Positions 45,688 through 54,851 of a DNA stretch of 64,000 nt are shown here, one piece after another. Origin of the DNA: Methylobacterium nodulans ORS 2060 (GTDB lineage Bacteria > Pseudomonadota > Alphaproteobacteria > Rhizobiales > Beijerinckiaceae); the NCBI RefSeq assembly GCF_000022085.1, contig NC_011894.1:398501-462500 (forward strand), written 5' to 3'. Each line of letters opens with the position of its first letter. Positions within the stretch are counted from its first letter, which is position 1. Below the pieces are notes generated by a model. That model was not told the origin of the DNA and ran no database searches. It saw nothing but the letters and a program-made list of their open reading frames with translations. A program made the translations under genes and the position numbers.

Positions 45688-47415
45688 GTGTCCAACACGC
45701 CCAAACCCGCGAGCCTGCCCCGCGCCGCCTATGCGGGCATGTTCGGCCCGACCAAGGGCGACCGCATCCGGCTCGCCGATACCTGCCTCGTCATTGAGGT
45801 CGAGCACGACCACACCCGCTACGGCGAGGAGGTGAAGTTCGGCGGCGGCAAGGTGATCCGCGACGGAATGGGCCAGGGGCAGGCGAGCAACGCCGCCGGT
45901 GCCGTCGACACCGTGATCACCAATGCGGTCGTCCTCGATCATTGGGGCATCGTGAAATGCGATGTCGGCCTGACAGGCGGGCGCATCGCGGCGCTCGGCA
46001 AGGCCGGCAATCCGGACATTCAGGACGGCGTCACCATCGTGGTCGGGCCCGGCACCGAGGTAATCGCGGGCGAGGGCAAGATCCTCACTGCGGGCGGCTT
46101 CGACAGCCACATCCACTACATCTGCCCGCAGCAGATCGAGGAGGCACTGAATTCCGGCGTCACCACGATGCTGGGCGGCGGGACGGGCCCGGCGCATGGC
46201 ACCTTCGCCACCACCTGCACGCCCGGCCCCTGGCACATCGCCCGGATGATCGAGGCCGCCGACGCCTTCCCGATGAACCTGGCCTTCGCCGGCAAGGGAA
46301 ATGCCTCACGGCCCGAGAGCCTGGAGGAGATGATCCGGGCGGGCGCCTGCGCGCTCAAGCTGCACGAGGATTGGGGCACGACGCCCGCTGCGATCGATTG
46401 CTGCCTTACGGTCGCGGATTCCCACGACGTGCAGGTCATGATCCACACCGACACGCTCAACGAATCGGGCTTCGTCGAGGACACGATCGCGGCCTTCAAG
46501 GGCCGCACCATCCATGCCTTCCACACCGAGGGGGCCGGCGGCGGGCACGCGCCCGACATCATCAAGGTGGCGGGGCTTCCGAACGTGCTGCCCTCCTCCA
46601 CCAACCCGACCCGGCCCTACACGCGCAACACCATCGACGAGCATCTCGACATGCTGATGGTGTGCCATCACCTGTCGCCCGCGATCCCCGAGGATCTCGC
46701 CTTCGCGGAGAGCCGCATCCGCAAGGAGACGATCGCGGCCGAGGACATCCTGCACGATCTCGGCGCCCTCTCGATCATGTCCTCGGACAGCCAGGCCATG
46801 GGCCGCGTCGGCGAGGTGGTGATCCGCACATGGCAGACCGCCGACAAGATGAAGCGCCAGCGCGGCGCCCTGCCGGGCGATTCGGCCGGCAATGACAACC
46901 TGCGCGCCCGGCGCTACGTGGCGAAGTACACGATCAACCCGGCGATCGCGCACGGCGTGGCGAAGCACATCGGCTCGGTCGAGCCGGGCAAGCTCGCCGA
47001 CCTCGTCCTGTGGTCGCCCGCCTTCTTCGGCGTGAAGCCCGACCTCGTCATCAAGGGCGGCGCCATCGCGACGGCGCCGATGGGCGACCCGAACGCCTCG
47101 ATCCCGACGCCCCAGCCGGTGCATTACCGGCCGATGTTCGGCGCCTTCGGCCGGGTGCCCGCCACCACCTCCCTCACCTTCGTGTCGAAGGCGGCGGTCG
47201 AAGCGGGCCTGCGCGACCGGCTGCGCGTGCAGAAGGACCTCGTCGCGGTCGAGAACGTGCGCGGCGGCATCGGCAAGCGCAGCATGATTCTCAACGACGC
47301 CACGCCGGTGATCGAGGTCGATCCCGAGACCTACGACGTGCGGGCGGACGGGCAGCTCCTCGTCTGCGAGCCCGCCGAGGTGGTGCCGATGGCGCAGCGG
47401 TATTTTCTCTTCTGA
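45688..47415 (+). CDS. ureC: Urease alpha subunit
   Basis: The catalytic subunit, a nickel amidohydrolase splitting urea to ammonia and carbamate. 575 aa with all active-site elements: [11 protein letters not shown] (first histidines), the carbamylated lysine in [13 protein letters not shown], histidines in [10 protein letters not shown] and [13 protein letters not shown], the flap [20 protein letters not shown], and the nickel aspartate in [12 protein letters not shown]. It starts at GTG 45688, 33 bases after ureAB. Downstream lies a peptide-type ABC importer instead of ureEFG. Confidence 0.97.
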   Translation: MSNTPKPASLPRAAYAGMFGPTKGDRIRLADTCLVIEVEHDHTRYGEEVKFGGGKVIRDGMGQGQASNAAGAVDTVITNAVVLDHWGIVKCDVGLTGGRIAALGKAGNPDIQDGVTIVVGPGTEVIAGEGKILTAGGFDSHIHYICPQQIEEALNSGVTTMLGGGTGPAHGTFATTCTPGPWHIARMIEAADAFPMNLAFAGKGNASRPESLEEMIRAGACALKLHEDWGTTPAAIDCCLTVADSHDVQVMIHTDTLNESGFVEDTIAAFKGRTIHAFHTEGAGGGHAPDIIKVAGLPNVLPSSTNPTRPYTRNTIDEHLDMLMVCHHLSPAIPEDLAFAESRIRKETIAAEDILHDLGALSIMSSDSQAMGRVGEVVIRTWQTADKMKRQRGALPGDSAGNDNLRARRYVAKYTINPAIAHGVAKHIGSVEPGKLADLVLWSPAFFGVKPDLVIKGGAIATAPMGDPNASIPTPQPVHYRPMFGAFGRVPATTSLTFVSKAAVEAGLRDRLRVQKDLVAVENVRGGIGKRSMILNDATPVIEVDPETYDVRADGQLLVCEPAEVVPMAQRYFLF

Positions 47416-47442
47416 ACTCAGCGCGGACGACGCGCAGCGTGT

Positions 47443-47466
47443 CCCCTCTCCCGCTCGGGAGAGGGG
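47443..47466. repeat. Family B palindrome
   Basis: CCCCTCTCCCG-CT-CGGGAGAGGGG, a perfect 11-bp stem, lies 27 bases after the ureC stop, before the transporter genes. It may act as a boundary between the urease and transporter transcripts. Confidence 0.75.
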
Positions 47467-47591
47467 AGATGTCCGGCGGAAACGTCGCTCCCCCCCTGGA
47501 CACCTGCCCCGCGATCCGATCCGATGTCGGTCGGCGGTTCCTGGTCCGCCGCATGCATAGGACCACCGGCGCTTCAGCGGGGAGAACGAGG

Positions 47592-49169
47592 ATGCGGTCG
47601 GGTCTGACGAGACGGATGGCGGTTGCCTTCGGGGCGGCCCTGGTGCTGGCGGCCGGTCAGGCCGCCGCGCAGGACAAACGCGTGCTCAAGGCCGTGATGC
47701 ATTCGGGCCTGCGCATCACCGACCCGATCATCACCACCGCCTACATCGCCCGCAACCACGGCTACATGATCTACGACACGCTCTTCGCCACGGACGAGCG
47801 TTTCGAGATCAGGCCGCAGATGGTGAAGGACTATTCCGTCAGTGACGACAAGCTGACCTATACCTTCACGCTGCGCGATGGGCTGAAATTCCATGACGGC
47901 ACGCCGGTCACGGCGGAGGACTGCATCGCCTCGATCGAGCGCTGGGGCAAGCGCGACGGCATGGGCCAGAAACTCATGGAATACACCACGGCCATGAAGG
48001 CCGTGGGCGACAAGACCTTCACGCTGACCCTGAAGCAGCCCTACGGCCTCGTGCTCGCCTCGCTCGGCAAGCCGTCGTCGAACGTGCCCTTCATCATGCC
48101 CAAGCGCATCGCCGAGACGCCGGCCGACAAAAACGTGCCGGAGGAGATCGGCTCGGGGCCATTCCGCTTCGTCAAGGCCGAGTTCCAGCCCGGCCTCAAG
48201 GTCGTCTACGAGAAGAATCCCGACTACGTGCCCCGCGCCGAGCCGCCGAGCTGGCTCGCCGGCGGCAAGGTCGTCAAGCTCGACCGGGTCGAGTGGATTA
48301 ACATCCCCGACTACCAGACCGCCGTGAATGCCCTCATCAATGGCGAGATCGACTACATCGAGCAGCCGCCGCACGACTTCCTGCCGATCCTGAAGGATGC
48401 CAAGGGCATCGTCATCAACAACTACAACCCGCTCGGCTTCTCCGGCATGCTCCGGATGAACTGGCTCAACCCGCCCTTCGACAACCCGAAGATCCGGCAG
48501 GCGGTGCTCGCCGCGGTCAACCAGCAGGACTATCTCGACGCGCAGATCGGCAACCCGGACTACATGCAGCCCTGCCTGGCGATGTTCGTCTGCGGCACGC
48601 CGAACGCGACCGATGCGGGGGCGCCGAAGCTCGACCCGGCACGGGCCAAGCAGCTCCTCAAGGAGGGCGGCTATGACGGGCGGCCCATCGTGATCATGCA
48701 GCCGACGGACCTCGCCATCGTGGCGCCGCTCGGCCCGGTGACCGCGCAGGCTTTGCGCAATATCGGCATGAAGGTCGACCTGCAGTCGATGGACTGGCAG
48801 ACGCTGGTCGGGCGCCGCGCCAAGCAGGATCCGGTGGACCAGGGCGGCTGGAACATCTTCCACACCACCTGGGTCAATGCCGACATGCTCAACCCCATCG
48901 CCAATGTCGGGGTGAACGGCAAGGGCAAGCAGGGCGGCTGGTTCGGCTGGGCCGAGGACAAGGAGATCGAGGCGATGCGGGACGCCTATGCCCGCGAGAC
49001 CGATCCCGCCAAGCAGAAGCTCATCGCCGCCGACGTGCAGAAGCGGGCCTACGAGATCGGCATGTACTTCCCGACCGGGCAGTACACCTCGCCGCTCGCG
49101 GTGCGCAGCTCCCTGAAGGGCATCCTGCAGGGGCCGGCTCCGGTGTTCTGGAACATCGAGAAGCAGTGA
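47592..49169 (+). CDS. Peptide-type ABC transporter substrate-binding protein (SBP_bac_5)
   Basis: A periplasmic binding protein of the DppA/OppA/NikA superfamily, 525 aa, with a Sec signal peptide (residues 1-29, cleavage AAA-QD). Family pieces are YTFTLRDGLKFHDGTPVTAED (shown in part), EEIGSGPFRFVKAEF, MRMNWLNPPFDNPKIRQAVL and TTWVNADMLNPI. The substrate could be a peptide, opine, amino-acid derivative or nickel complex; nothing in the sequence decides. GGAGAACGAGG precedes the ATG. Start of a four-gene importer operon. Confidence 0.85.
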   Translation: MRSGLTRRMAVAFGAALVLAAGQAAAQDKRVLKAVMHSGLRITDPIITTAYIARNHGYMIYDTLFATDERFEIRPQMVKDYSVSDDKLTYTFTLRDGLKFHDGTPVTAEDCIASIERWGKRDGMGQKLMEYTTAMKAVGDKTFTLTLKQPYGLVLASLGKPSSNVPFIMPKRIAETPADKNVPEEIGSGPFRFVKAEFQPGLKVVYEKNPDYVPRAEPPSWLAGGKVVKLDRVEWINIPDYQTAVNALINGEIDYIEQPPHDFLPILKDAKGIVINNYNPLGFSGMLRMNWLNPPFDNPKIRQAVLAAVNQQDYLDAQIGNPDYMQPCLAMFVCGTPNATDAGAPKLDPARAKQLLKEGGYDGRPIVIMQPTDLAIVAPLGPVTAQALRNIGMKVDLQSMDWQTLVGRRAKQDPVDQGGWNIFHTTWVNADMLNPIANVGVNGKGKQGGWFGWAEDKEIEAMRDAYARETDPAKQKLIAADVQKRAYEIGMYFPTGQYTSPLAVRSSLKGILQGPAPVFWNIEKQ

Positions 49170-49176
49170 GGGGCCG

Positions 49177-50118
49177 ATGCTCCGCTTCGTCGCCGGACGG
49201 CTCGTCGCCACCCTCCCGGTGATGGGCGTGGTGGCGGTGGTGGTGTTCGGGTTGCTGCGGCTCGCCCCCGGGGATCCCGCGGCGATCCTCGCGGGCGACG
49301 CGGCGACCCCGGAGCAGATCGCCGCGATCCGGGCCCGGCTCGGCCTCGACGAGCCGATGCTGCAGCAATTCGTCTCCTGGCTCTGGCGCCTCCTGCATGG
49401 GGATCTTGGCACCTCGATCATCTCGAACCAGCCGGTGACGCGGCTGATCGGCGAGCGCATCGAGCCCACGCTCGCGCTCGCCACGACCACGATCCTGTTC
49501 GCGGTTCTGGTGGCGGTGCCGCTCGGGGTGGTGGCCGCATGGCGCCACGGCACGTGGATCGACCGGGCGGTGATGGCCTTCTCGGTGCTCGGCTTCTCGG
49601 TGCCGGTCTTCGTTCTGGGCTATCTCTGGATCTTCGGCGCCGCCCTCAAGCTCGGGCTTCTGCCGGTGCAAGGCTATGTCAGCATCCGCGAGGGGTTCGG
49701 CCCCTTCATCGAGCGGCTCATCCTGCCGACGCTGACCCTCTCGGTGATCTACATCGCCCTCATCGCGCGCACGACGCGGGCGAGCGTGCTGGAGGTGCTG
49801 GGGGAGGACTATATCCGCACCGCGCGGGCCAAGGGGCTGCGCGAGCGCCGGGTGCTCACCCGCCATGCGCTGCGCAACGCCGCCGTCCCGGTGATCTCGG
49901 TGATCGGCCTTGGCATCGCGCTCCTGATCAGCGGGGTCGTCGTCACCGAGAGCGTGTTCAACCTGCCGGGGCTCGGACGCCTCACCGTCGATGCGGTGCT
50001 CGCCCGCGACTACCCGGTGATCCAGGGCGTGATCCTGCTCTTCTCGGGGTTCTACGTGCTGATCAACCTCGCAATCGACCTCACCTACCTCTTCTTCGAC
50101 CCGAGGATCCGCTATTGA
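49177..50118 (+). CDS. ABC transporter permease, DppB type
   Basis: A 313-aa inner-membrane permease with six helices. The N-terminal signature MLRFVAGRLVATLPVMGVVA and the EAA loop RTTRASVLEVLGEDYIRTAR-AKGL are typical of DppB/OppB. Its stop overlaps the TTG start of the next permease (TTGA). Confidence 0.88.
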   Translation: MLRFVAGRLVATLPVMGVVAVVVFGLLRLAPGDPAAILAGDAATPEQIAAIRARLGLDEPMLQQFVSWLWRLLHGDLGTSIISNQPVTRLIGERIEPTLALATTTILFAVLVAVPLGVVAAWRHGTWIDRAVMAFSVLGFSVPVFVLGYLWIFGAALKLGLLPVQGYVSIREGFGPFIERLILPTLTLSVIYIALIARTTRASVLEVLGEDYIRTARAKGLRERRVLTRHALRNAAVPVISVIGLGIALLISGVVVTESVFNLPGLGRLTVDAVLARDYPVIQGVILLFSGFYVLINLAIDLTYLFFDPRIRY

Positions 50119-50987
50119 GCGCGTCGATCGCGGCAGCCCCCCGCCCCCGCCGCCTCCCGCCGGCCCTGCGCCATCCGGGCGTGCTGTTCGGCCTCGCGGT
50201 GCTCCTCCTGGTGCTGGTGGCGGCCCTCGCCGCCCCCTGGCTCGGCACGGTCGACCCGATCCAGCTCCGCCCCCGCCTGCGCCTGCGCCCGCCCTCCGCC
50301 GCCGCCTGGCTCGGCACCGACGCCTTCGGGCGCGACGTCTACAGCCGGGTCGTCTACGGAGCGCGGGTCTCCCTCGCCATCGGGGGCGCGGTGGCGGCGA
50401 TCGCGGTGGCGGCGGGCCTCGCGATCGGGCTCGTCGCCGGCTACATCCGCTGGCTCGACGCCGTGGTGATGCGGGTGATGGACGGCGTCATGGCGATCCC
50501 GTCGATCCTGCTCGCCATCGCGCTCGTCACCCTGTCGGGCGCAGGGATCGGCACGGTGATCGTCGCCATCACCATCCCGGAGATCCCCCGCGTCGCGCGG
50601 CTGGTGCGCGGCGTGGTGCTCACCGTGCGGGAGGAGCCCTATGTCGAGGCGGCGATCGGGGCCGGCACCCGGCTGCCGCTCCTGCTCCTGCGCCACGTCC
50701 TCCCGAACACCGTCGCGCCGCTGATCGTCCAGGGCACCTATGTCTGCGCCTCGGCGATCCTCACGGAGGCGATCCTGAGCTTCCTCGGGGCCGGCATCCC
50801 CACCGAGGTGCCGAGCTGGGGCAACATCATGGCGGAGGGGCGCCAGGCCTTCCAGCTCGCCCCCTGGGTGATCCTGTTCCCGGGCCTCTGCGTCGCCGCG
50901 ACGGTGCTCGCGGTCAACATCCTGGGCGACGGCCTGCGCGACGCCCTCGACCCGCGCCTCGCCCGCCGTCTCGGAGGCGTCCGATGA
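50115..50987 (+). CDS. ABC transporter permease, DppC type
   Basis: A 290-aa partner permease: a short cytoplasmic N terminus, LLLVLVAALAAPWLGTVDP, LGTDAFGRDVYSRVVYGARV, and the EAA loop VREEPYVEAAIGAGTRLP. I start it at TTG 50115, overlapping the previous stop; the frame is open further upstream only as a shadow. A TTG start suggests translation mainly by coupling. It ends overlapping the ATPase start. Confidence 0.87.
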   Translation: MSASIAAAPRPRRLPPALRHPGVLFGLAVLLLVLVAALAAPWLGTVDPIQLRPRLRLRPPSAAAWLGTDAFGRDVYSRVVYGARVSLAIGGAVAAIAVAAGLAIGLVAGYIRWLDAVVMRVMDGVMAIPSILLAIALVTLSGAGIGTVIVAITIPEIPRVARLVRGVVLTVREEPYVEAAIGAGTRLPLLLLRHVLPNTVAPLIVQGTYVCASAILTEAILSFLGAGIPTEVPSWGNIMAEGRQAFQLAPWVILFPGLCVAATVLAVNILGDGLRDALDPRLARRLGGVR

Positions 50988-52636
50988 CCGCGCCCGTGCT
51001 GGAGATCCGGGATCTGGCCATCCCGCTGCCGCTGCGCGCCGACCGGGCCTACGCGGTCGAGGGCGTCTCGCTCGCGGTCGCCCCGGGCGAGATCCTCTGC
51101 GTCGTCGGCGAGTCGGGCTCAGGCAAGTCGGTCACGGCCCATGCGGTGATGGGCCTGCTGCCGCCCGTCCTGAAACCATCGCGGGGGGAGATCCTGCTGC
51201 AGGGCGAGGACGTGCTGAAGGCCACGCCCGCCCGCCTGCGGGGCCTGCGCGGCGGCCGGATGGCGATGGTGTTCCAGGAGCCGATGACGGCGCTGAACCC
51301 GGTGCTGACCGTGGGGGCGCAGATCGACGAGATCCTGGAGGCCCATGCCGACCGGCTCGGGGCGGCCGAGCGCCGGGCGCGGGTGATCGCGCTCATGCGC
51401 GACGTGCACCTGCCCGATCCCGAGCGGATGGCCGGCGCCTATCCGCACCAGCTCTCGGGCGGGCAGCGCCAGCGGGTGATGATCGCCATGGCGCTCGCCA
51501 ACGATCCGGCGCTGATCATCGCGGACGAGCCGACGACCGCCCTCGACGTGACGACCCAGGCCCAGATCCTGCGCCTCCTGCGCGAGCTGCAGGCGCGGCG
51601 CGAGGCCGGGATCCTGTTCATCACCCACGATTTCGGGGTGGTGGCGGAGATCGCCGACCGGGTCGCCGTGATGCAGGGCGGGCGCCTCGTCGAGGCGGGG
51701 CCGGCCCGCGAGGTGCTGCATCACCCGCAGGATCCCTATACCCGCATGCTGATCGCCGCGGTGCCCTCCGCGACGCCGCCCCCGCCGCGCCAGCGCCCCG
51801 CCGCCCAGGCGCCCGTTCTCACCGTCCGCGACCTGGAGAAGACCTATGGCGGCAGCCTGTTCTCGCGGGCGGGGCGCCATGTGCGCGCCCTCGACGGGGT
51901 CAGCCTCGCGCTGAAGCCCGGGGAGACGCTCGGGATCGTGGGCGAATCCGGCTCCGGCAAGTCGACGCTCGCCCGCTGCATCGCCCGCTTCGTCGATCCC
52001 AGCTCCGGGGAGATCCGCCTCGACGGCACCGATATCGCCCGGCTGTCGGACCGGGCCCTGCATCCCTACCGGCGGCGCGTGCAGGTGATCTTCCAGGATC
52101 CCTACCGCTCGCTGAACCCGCGGCGCACGGTCGGCCAATCGATCACCGAGGGGCCGCGCAACTACGGCATGGCGCGCGACGAGGCCCTGGCCCGCGCCCG
52201 CCGGCTGATCGGCCTCGTCGGGCTCGATGCCGACGCACTCGACCGCTTCCCGCACGAATTCTCGGGCGGACAGCGCCAGCGCATCGCCATCGCGCGGGCG
52301 CTCGCCATGGAGCCGGACCTGCTCATTGCCGACGAGGCGGTCTCGGCACTGGACGTCTCGGTGCAGGCCCAGGTGCTCGACCTCTTGGAGGAGGTGCGCG
52401 AGCGGCTGAACCTCGCGATCCTGTTCATCACCCACGACCTGCGCGTGGCTGCGCGCCTCTGCGACCACCTGATCGTCATGCTGAACGGCCGCGTGGTCGA
52501 GGAGGGCGAGACCGCCGCGCTCTTTTCCGATCCGCGCCACGACTACACGAAGGCGCTCTTCGCCGCCGCGCCGGGCGCGAGCGCCCTTCGGCCAGAGGCG
52601 GGCCCGCGCGCCGCGAACGCGGCGCCGCCGCAATAG
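50984..52636 (+). CDS. Fused dual ATPase of the peptide-type ABC transporter (DppD-DppF)
   Basis: A 550-aa protein with two complete ABC domains. Domain 1 (residues ~1-265) has Walker [13 protein letters not shown], signature [15 protein letters not shown] and Walker [13 protein letters not shown]. Domain 2 (residues ~275-540) has [28 protein letters not shown] and [12 protein letters not shown]. So both DppD- and DppF-like ATPases are on one chain. ATGA overlap with the preceding permease. Last gene of the importer unit; a family B repeat follows. Confidence 0.9.
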   Translation: MTAPVLEIRDLAIPLPLRADRAYAVEGVSLAVAPGEILCVVGESGSGKSVTAHAVMGLLPPVLKPSRGEILLQGEDVLKATPARLRGLRGGRMAMVFQEPMTALNPVLTVGAQIDEILEAHADRLGAAERRARVIALMRDVHLPDPERMAGAYPHQLSGGQRQRVMIAMALANDPALIIADEPTTALDVTTQAQILRLLRELQARREAGILFITHDFGVVAEIADRVAVMQGGRLVEAGPAREVLHHPQDPYTRMLIAAVPSATPPPPRQRPAAQAPVLTVRDLEKTYGGSLFSRAGRHVRALDGVSLALKPGETLGIVGESGSGKSTLARCIARFVDPSSGEIRLDGTDIARLSDRALHPYRRRVQVIFQDPYRSLNPRRTVGQSITEGPRNYGMARDEALARARRLIGLVGLDADALDRFPHEFSGGQRQRIAIARALAMEPDLLIADEAVSALDVSVQAQVLDLLEEVRERLNLAILFITHDLRVAARLCDHLIVMLNGRVVEEGETAALFSDPRHDYTKALFAAAPGASALRPEAGPRAANAAPPQ

Positions 52637-52691
52637 GCCGCCTCAAGGAGGGCCACGGAGGCATTCGTCGCCGCTTTCGCAGCCGGCCGAG

Positions 52692-52771
52692 TGATCCGGT
52701 TTCCGGTTGATCTGTTCGGAGACAAGAGGGCGCGGGAACCGTGGGATCCCCTCTCCCGCACGGGAGAGGGG
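52692..52771. repeat. Family B composite repeat
   Basis: GATCCGGTTTCCGG, TTGATCTGTTCGGAGACAAG (52707-52726), a GAGGGCGCGGGAACCG block and the perfect palindrome CCCCTCTCCCG-CA-CGGGAGAGGGG (52748-52771). The blocks also occur around 23590-23822, in one orientation before and in the other after. Confidence 0.8.
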
Positions 52772-52813
52772 TTCCCCGCGCGTCCTCCATCTCGCCCGCA
52801 GAGCCCGTATATT

Positions 52814-53383
52814 TTAGAGCCGCGGCTGCACCGCCCTCAGGATGGCCTGCGTGCTGTCGATAAATTGCAGAGCCTGACGCGTCTTGGCCGCGGAGAGCGG
52901 ATAGCGGGCACATTGGTCCGAGAGTTCGCCGAGGCGCCGCCGCTCGATGTCGAGAATCTTGAGCGCGTTCTCCACGGCAAAGCGCAGCACGCTCTTGAGC
53001 GTCGCGTCGTCGCCGAAATCGACGAGCTCGCCCTCGATGGTGATCAGCGACTCGTAGCCCTTCAGCTCCTCGGAGATCTGCAGCAGGGCGCGCAGGGTGG
53101 AGCGGAGGCAGTCGCTGTCGGCGCCCGAGAGGTCCGCGCGCTGCGCGGATTGCGACACGTCGTTCAGCACGTCGACGAAGAGCGGCTTGATCCGCGCGAC
53201 GCTCGCGAGATCGCCGTCGCTGAGCACCCGGGCCGGCGCGGAGCCGGGCGGAACCGTCAGCAGCGCCAGTGCGATCAGGATCGCGGACCGGTGCCGGACG
53301 AATCGGAGCCCGTGCGGCACGCGCGAGGTGCGCCGGCCGCGAGCGCCCTCGACAGGGGGGTGCGCACCAGATCCCGTCCGCAT
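52814..53383 (-). CDS. Exported helical protein of unknown function
   Basis: About 189 aa if started at ATG 53383 (GGGGG 7 bases upstream); a start at an internal GTG (VPHGLRFVRH) would give a more ordinary signal peptide. One hydrophobic segment (HRSAILIALALLTV) is followed by PGSAPA, fitting export. The mature part is predicted mainly helical with two cysteines (DSDCLRS, SDQCARY), LLQISEELKGYESLITIEGE and QALQFIDSTQAILRA. It is divergent from the NHLP-type export genes, with a shared ~190-base control region. Not recognised. Confidence 0.55.
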   Translation of the reverse strand: MRTGSGAHPPVEGARGRRTSRVPHGLRFVRHRSAILIALALLTVPPGSAPARVLSDGDLASVARIKPLFVDVLNDVSQSAQRADLSGADSDCLRSTLRALLQISEELKGYESLITIEGELVDFGDDATLKSVLRFAVENALKILDIERRRLGELSDQCARYPLSAAKTRQALQFIDSTQAILRAVQPRL

Positions 53384-53576
53384 CGCAGGCCCCCGTCCTC
53401 TCGTGAGCGTCAGTCCGGCCGGATCCGGGCAAGGTTTCCGCTGGTCATGCGGCGAAATCCTACTACACTCAAGCCCGGCTGTGCCAATCGACACGACGGG
53501 GTCCGGCACCGCGCCGGCGTCGGAACCGCGCGGGATCTGTCGATGGCCGAACGAGGTGCGGTCCGGGCGAGACGTC

Positions 53577-54845
53577 ATGAGTCCATCCCCGCAGCGGACC
53601 TTCCGGGCGATTTCGCTGGAACGTGCCTCGTCGCCCGAACAGCTCGATCATCTTGTCCGCATCACCAAGCCCGCCGACTGGATCCTGGGCGCGGTCATCG
53701 CCCTTCTGCTCACGACGGCCCTGACCTGGAGCGTCGTCGGGCGTATCCCGACCCGCGCGGCGGGCGAGGGCATTCTCGTGAGCGTGGGCGGGCGAGTGGT
53801 CGATGCGGTCTCGGCCACGGCAGGCCGCCTCGCGACGATCGAGGTCGCGGTCGGCGACCGCGTCGCACAGGGCCAGACGGTCGCCCGCATCGCCCAGACC
53901 GAGATCGAGCAGCGCTACCGCAACGCCGTGGAGGTCCACCGCGAGCGTGAGCGCGAGCACACCACGCTCAAGGCCAAGACCGAGAGCGAGCTCGCCGCCA
54001 AGGCACGCAACTTCGCCAAGCTGGAGGAGGCCTTCACCCAGATCGTCCAGGCCACGGAGCAGCGCATCGACTATCTGGCCGGCGAGGTGAAGAACCTGGA
54101 GATGCTGCTCTCCAAGGGCATCACCACCCGCCGGATCGTCGAGGACCGGCGGCGCGAGCTCACCGACGCGCGCCAGCGCCGCCAGGACGCCCAGAACGAG
54201 GTGCTCAAGCTGCGCTCGCAGAAGGCCGACCTCGAAACCCAGCGCGAGCGCGACATCCAAGATTCGGAGTTCCGCCTCAACGAGGCGCGCCGCCAGATGG
54301 AGCAGCTTGCCGGCGAACTCGGGCGCAACACGCAGGTGACGAGCCCGATCGAGGGACGCGTCCTCGAGATCAAGGTCTCGCCGGGCTCGGTCCTCTCCGT
54401 CGGCACGCCGGTGATCGCGGTCGAGACCGAGGGCAAGGCGCTGGAGGCCGTGATCTACATCCCGGCCGACAAGGGCAAGGCCGTGAAGCCCGGCATGGAG
54501 ACCCGCCTCGAGCCGAGCACGGTCAAGCGGGAGGAGTTCGGAACCCTCGTCGGGACGGTGGTGTCGATCTCCGACTTCCCGATCACGCCACAGGGCATGG
54601 CCGCGGTGCTGCACAACGACAGCCTAGTCACCCGCTTCTCGCAGGAGGGGGCGCCCTACGCCGCTCTCGTGCGCCTCCAGCCGGATCCGGGCACAGCGAG
54701 CGGCTACCGCTGGGCGGTCGGCAAGGGGCCGGACCTGCGGCTCACCAGCGGCACGCTCACCAAGGCCGAGATCACCACCCGCGAGCAGCGCCCCCTCGAT
54801 CTCGTGGTGCCGATGCTCAAGCGCCTGACCGGCCTCGCCGGGTAG
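53577..54845 (+). CDS. HlyD-like secretion adaptor of NHLP/NHLM export system
   Basis: A 422-aa membrane-fusion protein: a cytoplasmic N terminus of ~35 residues, one transmembrane helix (WILGAVIALLLTTALTWSVV), a first lipoyl half (AGRLATIEVAVGDRVAQGQTVA), a long coiled coil (residues ~118-260), the second lipoyl half (VTSPIEGRVLEIKVSPGSVL) and a C-terminal barrel. Its position just before two ABC transporters fits the secretion protein of NHLM bacteriocin systems. The frame is open far upstream, but ATG 53577 is where similarity starts. Confidence 0.8.
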   Translation: MSPSPQRTFRAISLERASSPEQLDHLVRITKPADWILGAVIALLLTTALTWSVVGRIPTRAAGEGILVSVGGRVVDAVSATAGRLATIEVAVGDRVAQGQTVARIAQTEIEQRYRNAVEVHREREREHTTLKAKTESELAAKARNFAKLEEAFTQIVQATEQRIDYLAGEVKNLEMLLSKGITTRRIVEDRRRELTDARQRRQDAQNEVLKLRSQKADLETQRERDIQDSEFRLNEARRQMEQLAGELGRNTQVTSPIEGRVLEIKVSPGSVLSVGTPVIAVETEGKALEAVIYIPADKGKAVKPGMETRLEPSTVKREEFGTLVGTVVSISDFPITPQGMAAVLHNDSLVTRFSQEGAPYAALVRLQPDPGTASGYRWAVGKGPDLRLTSGTLTKAEITTREQRPLDLVVPMLKRLTGLAG

Positions 54846-54851
54846 CCTCCC

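Noticed and set aside
47416..47591. Missing ureE/ureF/ureG between ureC and the transporter
   Set aside because: The gap is only 176 bases and holds a repeat; no UreE, UreF or UreG signature occurs in any frame that I could read.
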